Positions 17,501-23,585 of a stretch of DNA of 32,662 nt are shown piece by piece. The stretch lies in NCBI RefSeq assembly GCF_003326475.1, contig NZ_JPWA01000046.1:1-32662 (forward strand), written 5' to 3'. Position 1 is the stretch's first letter. Every line of letters begins with the position of its first letter. Both the position numbers and the translations under genes were made by a program. The notes below the pieces were generated by a model, which saw only the letters and a list, made by a program, of their open reading frames with translations, made no database searches and was not told where the DNA came from. The stretch comes from Thalassospira xianhensis MCCC 1A02616 (GTDB lineage Bacteria; Pseudomonadota; Alphaproteobacteria; Rhodospirillales; Thalassospiraceae).

Positions 17501-18107
17501 GCCCCTCGATCCGCTCCGTGCTGCCCGGTGTGTGATACAGGATCGTCGCATTTTCGATTTCAAGGCGATCAATCTGGATCGTGCTGGCGAAATCGGATGA
17601 ACCGGCATCGCCGCCATCAGATGACGCATCGGGCGCTGCCGCATCGCCTTCCGGCGCGGGGGTCGTGCTTGGCGGTGTGGTAATCGTGCCGGCATCCGGC
17701 CCGCTTTGTGCGGCCTGTGCCGGATCAAATACCAGATTGTTGCTGCCATCCTTGAACGTCTCGATAGAAATCACCGGATCGATCAGGCTGATCTCGGTCA
17801 CCTGCACATTGCCGGTCAGAAGCGGCATCAGGGCCACCGAAACGCGGACTTCCTCGACCGATACCATGTCAGGGTCCTGCGCACCGGTCAGGTTGCTGAG
17901 TGTCACCTGCTCGACCGACAGGGCCGGGAACGGCAAAACAGACATCGAAAGATCGCCGCGAATTTCAAGATTGCGGCCGGTTGCTTCACGCACTGCCTGG
18001 GTGATTTGCGGCTTGTAACCGTTCCAGTCAATCAATGATGGAATGATCAACAGGGCAGCGATGATCACGACCAGAACGGCACCAATCACGGCAAGGATCT
18101 TTTTCAA
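14517..18107 (-). CDS. AsmA-family protein, large (envelope lipid transport / biogenesis type)
   Basis: About 1196 residues: one N-terminal inner-membrane anchor (K-K-I-L-A-V-I-G and a hydrophobic run to about residue 25), then a long periplasmic body of beta-rich repeats. The N-terminal P-x-L-I-D-W-N-G-Y-K-P and V-R-E-A-T-G-R-x-L-x-I-x-G-D-L blocks are the AsmA signature; an AsmA_2-like C-terminal domain follows at about 850-1050. Low-complexity Ser/Gly/Asp/Ala/Pro linkers occur near 130-180, 390-430 and 610-650, and a Ser/Gly run near the end. AsmA relatives act in phospholipid transfer or outer-membrane assembly. I chose TTG at 18107, where the family begins; a longer start at 18146, also TTG, adds 13 basic residues. 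It is the only gene of its unit. Confidence 0.88.
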   Translation of the reverse strand: MKKILAVIGAVLVVIIAALLIIPSLIDWNGYKPQITQAVREATGRNLEIRGDLSMSVLPFPALSVEQVTLSNLTGAQDPDMVSVEEVRVSVALMPLLTGNVQVTEISLIDPVISIETFKDGSNNLVFDPAQAAQSGPDAGTITTPPSTTPAPEGDAAAPDASSDGGDAGSSDFASTIQIDRLEIENATILYHTPGSTERIEGLTLGVSADSLSGPAEGEGYVFYRGIPLTFNFNVGEISQTGPFPIGMQIGIDKVDGGINVSGQVDLSAEYPGFNGQIDGKFDDLREAALRIAGEGADIPDIAAKPFNLGGQVAANAKSVTVNDLSIRFGETRGSGAIAIDQDPKMKADVALRFNQLDLDSILVLTHMGEGANPDTAAGSTGGSGTATPENGSAGDTGGQSIPSQGGKKSGAANGPMIPADLTASIDFEVETLIYNQTPVHNARINAAIANSKITLNEVSAGLPGGTDFSVFGSISGEGPKPSAALSYEVASENIRAVARWLGADVDGIRADRLRRFSLTGGIKGTTDKLDISDLDMRIDDTAIRGAIVANLSGEGLPALGIGLKLDRINLDQYISAAPAGGNGDAASGATTSDSAASGSGSASGGSDSAASSGPAAGGDAMVRTIKDALAPLDGIAANYRLAADEIISSGVSIKGISIDGSLTGSQIKLNNFAVADAVGLSASASGVFRGDIAVPAFEGVKLKVTAKTLEPVAKLTGITLPAPASEYKSIQANVGLNGPVTGPNLDLDVSNPLMQVALTGVLQDLFGATPGIDGTLAMQASSLNRVLPLLAPTYEPSGNLGRLVVDSTIKGNAKNIALDIAKFGIGPFETKGDVDFDASGVQPKLSVALSGGTLNVDPFVPAAKRAGLMPEGGSGARRAAFNMPTTMKATTVDARDGTPWDDTVIDVSALRSIDADISLALDQLDFDTYSLVKPDLKATLVTGLLTIQKFTGLLGDGDLSIDGTFDARNSDTPKLALKGNLDGADIEKLTPIRVANDTVIGGAATKFDVTASGNTSRKLVSALNGTANLVLNNVRFSNADKRSADPKLNIQALLQQGPQAMVVEGVGNNDLVQSLEADIAITNGIAKTTRVEATSRVGTADADATLDLPKWQMDTQADFDFSEKIEELPPFSVYAKGNISNPAITGRMDKVAIKVLDNILDKALGGSGSSDSGSGSSGKDAAKDVLKGLLNQFGR

Positions 18108-18498
18108 CAGTCCGGCTCCGCTTTTTGCTCGGCACCGCTGAAACAAATATGTTTGCGGTGCGATGTTGTATTTATCTCAGTAGCATATGGCTCATACCGC
18201 TCGTCGCAACAGAAAATGGCAACAAGTTGGTTGATGATGCCGTTTACGTGCTTACCCGGTACGGATTTTTCCCTTTTGCCGGTTCACATATGTATTTGTG
18301 ACCAAAACCACCTGCTATCAAGCCGTGACCTATGGAAAACCACCGGCAGATACGCATATGAAAATCGAATGACATTCAACACAGCCAACACTGGCAATTG
18401 TTTTGCGAAGTGATATCATCAACAAAAAAGAACATGCTTTCAGGATTTTGAGTCTGTGTATCAGCCACCTTTGTCAATAAGGTGCAGGGAGGATGCAG
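18108..18498. other. 391-base intergenic region between divergent asmA-type and DUF2189 genes
   Basis: It must carry both promoters. I see no convincing small gene or RNA in it: the short frames lack SD sites and look random. A good SD, GGGAGG at 18487-18492, closes it on the right. Confidence 0.5.
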
Positions 18499-19335
18499 AT
18501 GTCCGAAACGACAATCGAACAATCAACGGGTCCGGTCAGCGGACTTCCGCAAGGCATTGCGATCCGCGAAGTCACCAGCGACCAGTCGGGCAAATGGCTC
18601 GAAGCAGGCTGGCGCGATTTCAAACGCACCCCGGCCATCGGGCTTGCCTATGGCGGGCTTTGCGTTATTGCCGGTTATCTTATTTTACTCAGCCTGTTCC
18701 AATCGGGTCAGCCCTATCTGACCCTGCCGCTGGGTGCCGGCTTCATGCTTCTGGCCCCGGTCATCGCGGTCGGCCTTTATGAAACCAGCCGCCGCCTTGA
18801 AATGGGTGAAAACGTCACCCTGTGGCACAGCTTGAACGGCTTCCGGCGCAATCCCGGGCAACTTGGCGCGATTGGCGTCATTCTGATGCTGTTCTTCCTG
18901 GCATGGACGCGCATCGCGATGCTGCTGTTTGCGCTGTTTTATAACGGATCAGTGCCGTCCCTTGATGTGCTGATCTGGGAAACCTTCTTTTCGCGCGATG
19001 CCATCACGTTCCTGATCACCGGCACCATCCTTGGCGGGGCGCTGGCGATGATGGTGTTTGCCATCACGGTGGTATCAATCCCGCTTCTGGTGGATCGCGA
19101 TGTCGATGTGATCACCGCCCTGATTACAAGCGTTGCGGCATTCCGCAAAAACTGGCGGGTCCTGACCGGGTGGGCCGCGATGATTGCCGTCATGGCGGCG
19201 TGCGGCATGGTGGTTTTCCTGCTGGGTCTTGCGATCATGATGCCGCTTCTGGGCTATTCAAGCTGGCATGCCTATCGCGGCCTGATCGATACTGAAAATG
19301 CCGAAGCCCGTCGCCTGAGACGGGTCGTGCCATAA
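18499..19335 (+). CDS. DUF2189 family integral membrane protein
   Basis: A 278-residue protein with a short cytoplasmic N-terminus (W-L-E-A-G-W-x-D-F at about 35-45) and six predicted membrane helices, at about 55-75, 80-100, 125-150, 170-195, 225-250 and nearby. The family DUF2189 is common in alphaproteobacteria and uncharacterised; it is weakly like cytochrome c oxidase subunits but lacks haem ligands. I chose ATG at 18499 because GGGAGG lies six bases before it; an in-frame ATG at 18493 is too close to that SD. The gene stands alone and ends in a strong terminator. Confidence 0.85.
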   Translation: MSETTIEQSTGPVSGLPQGIAIREVTSDQSGKWLEAGWRDFKRTPAIGLAYGGLCVIAGYLILLSLFQSGQPYLTLPLGAGFMLLAPVIAVGLYETSRRLEMGENVTLWHSLNGFRRNPGQLGAIGVILMLFFLAWTRIAMLLFALFYNGSVPSLDVLIWETFFSRDAITFLITGTILGGALAMMVFAITVVSIPLLVDRDVDVITALITSVAAFRKNWRVLTGWAAMIAVMAACGMVVFLLGLAIMMPLLGYSSWHAYRGLIDTENAEARRLRRVVP

Positions 19336-19354
19336 CGCCTTGAAACGGAAATTC

Positions 19355-19401
19355 ACAAAGGCGCAGGGATGCCTGAAAGCAGCCCTGCGCCTTTGTTTTT
19401 G
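19355..19401 (+). terminator. Strong Rho-independent terminator after the DUF2189 gene
   Basis: A 14-base perfect stem, ACAAAGGCGCAGGG with CCCTGCGCCTTTGT, closed by a 14-base loop and followed by TTTTT. Confidence 0.9.
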
Positions 19402-19513
19402 CCAAAAGAAACCCGGCAAAACTAACCCGTGTTAGCTAGCCCGGACCCCCCATGTGCTAAACCCTTCGACAGCTTGGCGGAAGTTCCGTCGGGCATTGTT
19501 TAAGGCACCGAGC

Positions 19514-19894
19514 ATGACACAGAAAACTGTCGAAGCCGACAAAACGGCCACCTCAATTCCCGCGCCCCTTCTCGAAGTTTTTAACGAACCGATTGCATCG
19601 ACGGTTAAAAACAATTCCGAAGCCATCGCCAATAGCATGCAGGTCGTTCCTGCAAAGGTTGGGGAATTTGTCGCAGGCCGGATCAAGGCCAATGTGCAGC
19701 TTTACCAGACGTGTCAGGAATGTACGGATTGGTCGGACCTGATGGATGCGCAGCAAACCTGGCTAAAAGACACCAATGCCGCATTCGCCGATCAGACCAA
19801 TACCATCATCGCCATGACCCAGTCCCTTTTTGGCCAGATCGAGGCCCCGAAAGGCAAACCGGAAACAAAAGCTTCCGGTAAAGCGCACAAATAA
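19514..19894 (+). CDS. Phasin-family protein
   Basis: A 126-residue mostly helical, amphipathic, Cys-poor protein. The stretch N-S-E-A-I-A-N-S, the long A-K-V-G-E-F-V-A-G-R helix, then W-S-D-L-M-D-A-Q and a final helix A-M-T-Q-S-L-F-G are typical of the Phasin_2 fold. Phasins coat polyhydroxyalkanoate granules, though some relatives act as general stress or chaperone-like proteins. The start ATG at 19514 has AAGG eight bases upstream. It ends in a Lys-rich tail (K-A-S-G-K-A-H-K). No polyhydroxyalkanoate enzymes are in the window, so a granule role is inferred. Confidence 0.85.
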   Translation: MTQKTVEADKTATSIPAPLLEVFNEPIASTVKNNSEAIANSMQVVPAKVGEFVAGRIKANVQLYQTCQECTDWSDLMDAQQTWLKDTNAAFADQTNTIIAMTQSLFGQIEAPKGKPETKASGKAHK

Positions 19895-19945
19895 TATCTG
19901 ACAACATTGACGACCTTCAATGTCGCAGATATCGGAACACATCAC

Positions 19946-19988
19946 GAAAAAGGGCGGAATTTTGCGCGATGCAGAATCTCCGCCCCTT
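19946..19988. terminator. Bidirectional terminator between convergent genes
   Basis: GGGCGGA-ATTTTGC pairs with GCAGAAT-c-TCCGCCC, a long stem with one bulge. On the minus strand it ends in TTTTT, so it serves the 79-aa gene best; it may also stop the phasin transcript. Confidence 0.7.
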
Positions 19989-20048
19989 CATGTCGGGATA
20001 TTGAATATTTCCGCCTGAAAAGCATTTGCCGAAAACCGTTACGCCCGA

Positions 20049-20288
20049 CTAAGCGGGATGCCGTACCGAATTGCCACCTTTGATGATTGCTTTGATCAGA
20101 TCATGAACGGCCTGATGATGGTCGTCCACTTCCACCCCGGGTTCGCCGGTGACATGCCCATTTGCTGCATCTTCAAGAATACCGATAATATCCTTGTCCG
20201 TCATAAGGCCCATATCTCCTAGACAAAGCAAGAGAGACTCACAAATCGAAAGGGCAGCAGCACCTTGAACTTTGTATTTATCATCCAT
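20049..20288 (-). CDS. Hypothetical 79-aa protein
   Basis: I do not recognise a function. A 79-residue acidic protein with an N-terminal helix (S-I-C-E-S-L-L-L-C-L), a middle D-I-I-G-I-L-E-D-A-A-N-G-H, and a C-terminal histidine-containing helix (D-D-H-H-Q-A-V-H-D-L-I) before G-G-N-S-V-R-H. No membrane segment or signal peptide. The start ATG at 20288 has an excellent SD (AGAGGAT, 8 bases), which argues that it is a real gene. It is divergent from the Crp/Fnr-type regulator across 144 AT-rich bases, a likely target of that regulator. Confidence 0.8.
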   Translation of the reverse strand: MDDKYKVQGAAALSICESLLLCLGDMGLMTDKDIIGILEDAANGHVTGEPGVEVDDHHQAVHDLIKAIIKGGNSVRHPA

Positions 20289-20319
20289 GTTATTTATCCT
20301 CTAAATAATCTTGAAATTA

Positions 20320-20336
20320 TCGCATCTATGTTGCGA
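20320..20336. promoter_or_regulatory. CRP-like inverted repeat between the 79-aa gene and the Crp/Fnr gene
   Basis: TCGCA-N7-TGCGA, centred about 40 bases upstream of the 79-aa gene start. The symmetry resembles a Crp/Fnr-class site but does not match the textbook consensus. Confidence 0.4.
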
Positions 20337-20432
20337 AATATGACTAAAAAATTTACCATCATGTTTCACAACTAGCGTAAACACAGATCAGGATTTTGAA
20401 AATATTGGCATAATAATTTTTATTATTTTGTC

Positions 20433-21203
20433 ATGAAAGAAAAATACATGATTTCGTCTACAAAATTTGTTGTTAAAAAGCTGAAATCTTTCATAGATCT
20501 GACAGATAATGAAATTTCTACATTTTCTTCGATGCCCAGCAGATTGATCACACTTTCCGCCGGGCGCGAAATTGTTCACGAAGGACAGCGGGCGCACAAT
20601 GCCTTTATCCTTCTTGATGGCTGGGTCGCGTCTTACAAACTGCTGCCCGATGGCACGCGCCAGATCATCGATTTTCAAATTCCTGGCGACTTCCTCGGCT
20701 TGCGCAGCCTGTTGCTGCGGACCTCGGATCACAGCTTCGAAGCGATAACCGAAATCACAATCGCCGAAGTATCAGCCCAGAACATAAAATCCACCTTCGC
20801 GAAATCCCCCCGTCTTGCAAGTGCCATTCTCTGGGCGGCGTCGCGCGATGAGGCGATGGTTGTCGAACATCTGGTAAATATCGGCCGCCGGTCTGCGATT
20901 GTGCGCACGGCCCACTTCCTGCTGGAACTGGGAATCAGATTAAATCTGATCGGGGTCGGCACCAAAAACAGCTATCCCTGCCCACTGTCGCAATATCTGC
21001 TGGCCGATGCATTGGGACTAAGCGCCATACATATCAATCGTGTTCTGCGCCAATTGCGCGAACAAAACCTGATGACTTTCCAAAAGGGGATCGTGCATTT
21101 CGACAATCTTGAAAAGCTGATCGAACTTGCCGATTTTCAGGTCGGATACCTTGATCAGGACGAGCCCATCATCCGGAATGATACCGGCCATACCGGGCAT
21201 TGA
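20433..21203 (+). CDS. Crp/Fnr-family transcriptional regulator
   Basis: A 256-residue regulator with an N-terminal cyclic-nucleotide-binding-type beta roll (about 20-140, with A-G-R-E-I-V-H-E-G-Q-R and P-G-D-F-L-G), a dimerisation helix (about 140-170) and a C-terminal helix-turn-helix (about 190-230, L-S-Q-Y-L-L-A-D-A-L-G-L-S-A-I-H-I-N-R). It has only one cysteine, so it is not an iron-sulfur oxygen sensor of the FNR type; the Glu/Arg pair of a true cAMP site is not obvious. The signal is unknown. A start at 20448 is equally possible; neither start has a good SD. It is surrounded by small stress-like genes and may control them. Confidence 0.9.
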   Translation: MKEKYMISSTKFVVKKLKSFIDLTDNEISTFSSMPSRLITLSAGREIVHEGQRAHNAFILLDGWVASYKLLPDGTRQIIDFQIPGDFLGLRSLLLRTSDHSFEAITEITIAEVSAQNIKSTFAKSPRLASAILWAASRDEAMVVEHLVNIGRRSAIVRTAHFLLELGIRLNLIGVGTKNSYPCPLSQYLLADALGLSAIHINRVLRQLREQNLMTFQKGIVHFDNLEKLIELADFQVGYLDQDEPIIRNDTGHTGH

Positions 21204-21217
21204 TCGCCCCCGTACAA

Positions 21218-21436
21218 TCAAAACACCTTGCCCGCCATCCACGCATCGACATCCTTTGTCGCCTGCTCTTCGGAAAGGCTGGCGCGAACTTTGATCATAT
21301 TGCAAAGCTGCCCCTTGGTCTTGATCGTCGAAAGATCATAATGCGTCAGGAATTTCCAATGCTTCTGCGCATCCCTGAGGTAACCCTTCTTGCGGGTTAC
21401 GACTTCGGCTGTTTCGCCACCCTGGAAACCAAACAT
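21218..21436 (-). CDS. CsbD-like small stress protein
   Basis: A 72-residue basic protein. Its second half follows the CsbD pattern: W-x-x-L-T-x-x-D-L-S-x-I, then G-Q-L, then S-E-E-Q-A-T-x-D-V-D-A-W. CsbD proteins are general-stress proteins of unknown biochemistry. The N-terminal 25 residues (M-F-G-F-Q-G-G-E-T-A-E-V-V) are not canonical, so I call it CsbD-like. The ATG at 21436 has AGGAG eight bases upstream. It lies 72 bases after the paralog A gene on the same strand, and its 3' end converges with the Crp/Fnr gene only 14 bases away. Confidence 0.65.
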   Translation of the reverse strand: MFGFQGGETAEVVTRKKGYLRDAQKHWKFLTHYDLSTIKTKGQLCNMIKVRASLSEEQATKDVDAWMAGKVF

Positions 21437-21459
21437 TCCTGTTCTCCTGTTTATGGTGT

Positions 21460-21474
21460 TTTTGAATTTCAAAA
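21460..21474. promoter_or_regulatory. Perfect 15-base palindrome before the CsbD-like gene
   Basis: TTTTGAA-T-TTCAAAA, 24-38 bases before the ATG. The one-base centre cannot form a hairpin loop, so it is more likely a protein site or promoter element than a terminator. Confidence 0.45.
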
Positions 21475-21508
21475 TGAAATGAACGGGCTGCAAAAGGCAT
21501 CGATGGCC

Positions 21509-21889
21509 TCAGCGCATGACCGTCGCAAAAGGTGATTTCACGGATGCACCCCGCCCTGCGCGGCGTATTTCGCTCAGCAGGTTCAATTCCTGTTCGGAAA
21601 TATCGGCATTAATAAGAGCCAGTTCTTCTTCTGCGATCTCGTCCATCACCAGCGCAAGATCAAGCTCTTCAAGACTGACCTGGATTGAAACCCGCGCATT
21701 CGCAGACCCCAGCGCCCCGTTGATATGCAAAAGCGACAAGACCGGCTGATAGGTGACAAAATGATCACCCTCCGCCAGTTCTTCATATGTCTCCACACAA
21801 TATGTACCGGCTGGCAAACTTTGTGCTCGGCCTGTCAAATTGAACGGATTCTTGAAACGATAAACATTGCTGATCGTACGGACACTCAT
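21509..21889 (-). CDS. Small conserved protein, paralog A
   Basis: A 126-residue soluble protein with no known function. Its N-terminal 60 residues match the protein encoded at 23103-23480: Y-x-F-x-x-P-F-N-L-x-G, then L-P-A-G-T-Y-C-V-E-T-x-E-E-L-x-E-G-x-x-F. The rest is acidic (runs of E-E-L and D-I-S-E-Q-E-L). From memory, similar small proteins are common in Rhizobiales; I know no biochemical report. The start ATG at 21889 has an AGGAGG SD six to seven bases away. It is probably co-transcribed with the CsbD-like gene 72 bases downstream. Confidence 0.8.
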   Translation of the reverse strand: MSVRTISNVYRFKNPFNLTGRAQSLPAGTYCVETYEELAEGDHFVTYQPVLSLLHINGALGSANARVSIQVSLEELDLALVMDEIAEEELALINADISEQELNLLSEIRRAGRGASVKSPFATVMR

Positions 21890-21942
21890 GGAAGCCTCCT
21901 GTGTATTCAGGTGAAATCCTGCTATTGCGTCATAGCCCATTT

Positions 21943-21973
21943 TGAAAAAACCACCCCGACGAAACGCCGGGAT
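21943..21973 (-). terminator. Rho-independent terminator after the 65-aa gene
   Basis: On the minus strand CATCCCGGCG pairs with CGTCGGGGTG, using G-T pairs, and is followed by GTTTTTT. It sits between the 65-aa gene and paralog A, so these are separate units. Confidence 0.75.
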
Positions 21974-22011
21974 GGCTGATGTCAATCAGGGGGGAGAGAG
22001 GACACCAAAGT

Positions 22012-22209
22012 TCAATTCAAAGCTTTGCTTGCCGCATCGAGCGACTTGACGCATTCAGTATCGTTATTGGCTTTCTTTGCCGTCTCGGCTGCCTGATAAT
22101 GCTTCAATGCCGCGTCTTTTTTCGGACCGGAAGGCGCCTGTTCGCAGGCAGCCTTGACAGTTTTCATTTTGTCGGCAGTGAACTGCCCTGAACTCTGTTG
22201 TTCTTTCAT
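22012..22209 (-). CDS. Hypothetical 65-aa protein (Lys/Ala-rich helical)
   Basis: No function recognised. A 65-residue Lys/Ala-rich protein, probably all helical, with the stretch C-E-Q-A-P-S-G-P-K-K-D-A-A-L-K-H-Y-Q-A-A-E. Two cysteines (in A-A-C-E and T-E-C-V) are spaced to allow a disulfide but there is no signal peptide. I recall similar small alphaproteobacterial proteins but no study. The start ATG at 22209 has AAGG nine bases upstream; an in-frame ATG two codons earlier is too close to that SD. It has its own terminator. Confidence 0.7.
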   Translation of the reverse strand: MKEQQSSGQFTADKMKTVKAACEQAPSGPKKDAALKHYQAAETAKKANNDTECVKSLDAASKALN

Positions 22210-22319
22210 AACCATTGACCTTAAGTCATGGGTCCGCCGGGGCAACATAGAGGAACTTGCCTTTAAGATCGGGGGTCCGATTGTGGGCGACAAGAATTGC
22301 CCCGGTCAAAACCATATTT

Positions 22320-22342
22320 GAATAACTGAACATTCAGTATTC
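22320..22342. promoter_or_regulatory. Inverted repeat upstream of the 65-aa gene
   Basis: CTGAA-CA-TTCAG flanked by GAATA and TATTC, a near-complete dyad with one extra base. It lies about 110 bases before the gene; function unknown. Confidence 0.4.
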
Positions 22343-22447
22343 ATGATTACTTTTAGTCGAAAAAGCACCTCGGCCAACTAACCTGCGTTTGTTTTCGTCA
22401 TATTTTTAGTACTTCCCTAGGCAAAGCATATGCGCATCGCGTGTAAA

Positions 22448-22588
22448 CTATACTCCCCCAATCACAACTATCATCACAAGTACGACTGAACTGGGGTAAT
22501 AGCCCCACCTTCGACTGAACGACCAGATCGGCACGGTTGCGACGAAAATTGGCCCCAGCACAATCAACATCAGAAATGTAAGTGACAT
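22448..22588 (-). CDS. DUF3309 family small membrane protein
   Basis: A 46-residue peptide, shorter than usual gene-finder cut-offs. It has two hydrophobic segments (about 4-18 and 32-44) split by the DUF3309 signature P-I-W-S-F-S-R-R-W-G-Y-Y-P-S. The family is common in alphaproteobacteria and often stress-associated; its function is unknown. The ATG at 22588 has a strong GGGAGGA SD, which fixes the start. The gene stands alone, with about 240 bases to the 65-aa gene. Confidence 0.8.
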   Translation of the reverse strand: MSLTFLMLIVLGPIFVATVPIWSFSRRWGYYPSSVVLVMIVVIGGV

Positions 22589-23102
22589 GGCATCCTCCCA
22601 ATCTTGGATTGACCGAAAGATATCTTGACGGGAGAACATTTTCCGCAATTGCATCCGCAGACAACAGCAAAGACACCACGGGAACAAGCAGATCTCCGAA
22701 AACTTTAAATGACCGCCCGAAAAAATGAAAAAGTTATACTGTCATGATCCCATTGAAAATAAAAATTCGCACTAACTTGAGTTTATCTTTCAAGTAAAAA
22801 TAATAAAAAATATTACGATAAACAAAAATAATAAAATCACTTAATATATGACTTAACCATCAATAGAAAATCAGAAATTAAATGACCATAATATCAAATA
22901 TACATTACGGGATTAACAAAGATAAGTCAGAACAACCTCTTGAAGGATGCCCGTTCAGCACACCCGTTCCTTTGCCATACAGGGAACCGGATGAAGGCCA
23001 CCCTGCGCGTTCACGAAATGATTTTCGCCTGACTGCGCAAAGGAGCCCGGCATTCAGCCGGATAAAATCCTGGCCAGGCCTTCGCACATGGAGTCTTCCG
23101 AT
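22589..23102. other. 514-base region without a confident gene, with an AT-rich island
   Basis: Bases about 22720-22920 are almost entirely A and T, unlike the GC-rich surroundings. A weak 74-codon frame at 22882-23106 lacks a clear SD and overlaps the start of paralog B; I do not call it. I see no RNA structure I can name. Confidence 0.5.
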
Positions 23103-23480
23103 ATGACCACGACCAGAATAACCCAGAAAACCTATGAATTTCTGTATCCCTTCAATCTCGCGGGTTTCGATCTCAGCTTCCCACCGGGCTATTACAACGT
23201 TGAAACGGAAGAAGAAATTCTCGAAGGACTGTCTTTTGTCGGCTTCAAACGCATTTCAACCACGATGTATATGATCCGCAAGCCCGGCACCGTTATCGAG
23301 CCAAAAACCTTCAACATCGATCCACGCGATTTTGATATCGCCGTCCTTCGGGATCGCCACCAATGCAGTGAACATCAGGACACCCGATCAGGGAAAACAA
23401 CGATGTCCAAAGTGGATCGACAGGCCATCGAAAGAAGCGAGAACGAAGGCATGTCCGTATCTCCCCGGGCACCGTTTTGA
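23103..23480 (+). CDS. Small conserved protein, paralog B
   Basis: A 125-residue soluble protein. Its first 60 residues resemble paralog A (21509-21889): Y-x-F-x-x-P-F-N-L-A-G, F-P-P-G-Y-Y-N-V-E-T-E-E-E, E-G-L-S-F. After that it keeps what I remember as the family's usual tail, D-P-R-D-F-D-I-A-V-L-R-D, then an unconserved basic tail of about 40 residues. Function unknown. The ATG at 23103 has GGAG nine bases upstream, in preference to the start five codons earlier. It ends before a bidirectional terminator. Confidence 0.8.
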   Translation: MTTTRITQKTYEFLYPFNLAGFDLSFPPGYYNVETEEEILEGLSFVGFKRISTTMYMIRKPGTVIEPKTFNIDPRDFDIAVLRDRHQCSEHQDTRSGKTTMSKVDRQAIERSENEGMSVSPRAPF

Positions 23481-23512
23481 AATTCGATTCCCGGGGCCCC
23501 GACATTTGCAGC

Positions 23513-23544
23513 AAAACACCGCCCGATGGACCGGGCGGTGTTTT
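23513..23544. terminator. Bidirectional terminator
   Basis: A 13-base perfect stem, AAAACACCGCCCG with CGGGCGGTGTTTT, and a 6-base loop between the convergent paralog B and the DMT permease genes. Confidence 0.9.
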
Positions 23545-23585
23545 ACGTCGCGTGGGGCAAGTTTCTAATTGTAGTGCATTGATAA

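Noticed and set aside
19422..19435. CTAAC-CCGT-GTTAG dyad before the phasin gene
   Set aside because: Five-base arms are too short to call an operator without more copies or conservation.
22983..23011. GGAAC ... CGTT resembling an EcfG general-stress promoter before paralog B
   Set aside because: The spacer is 20 bases; EcfG promoters need about 16-17, so this is not convincing.
22882..23106. A 74-codon frame upstream of paralog B
   Set aside because: No SD, random-looking composition, and it runs over the start of paralog B.
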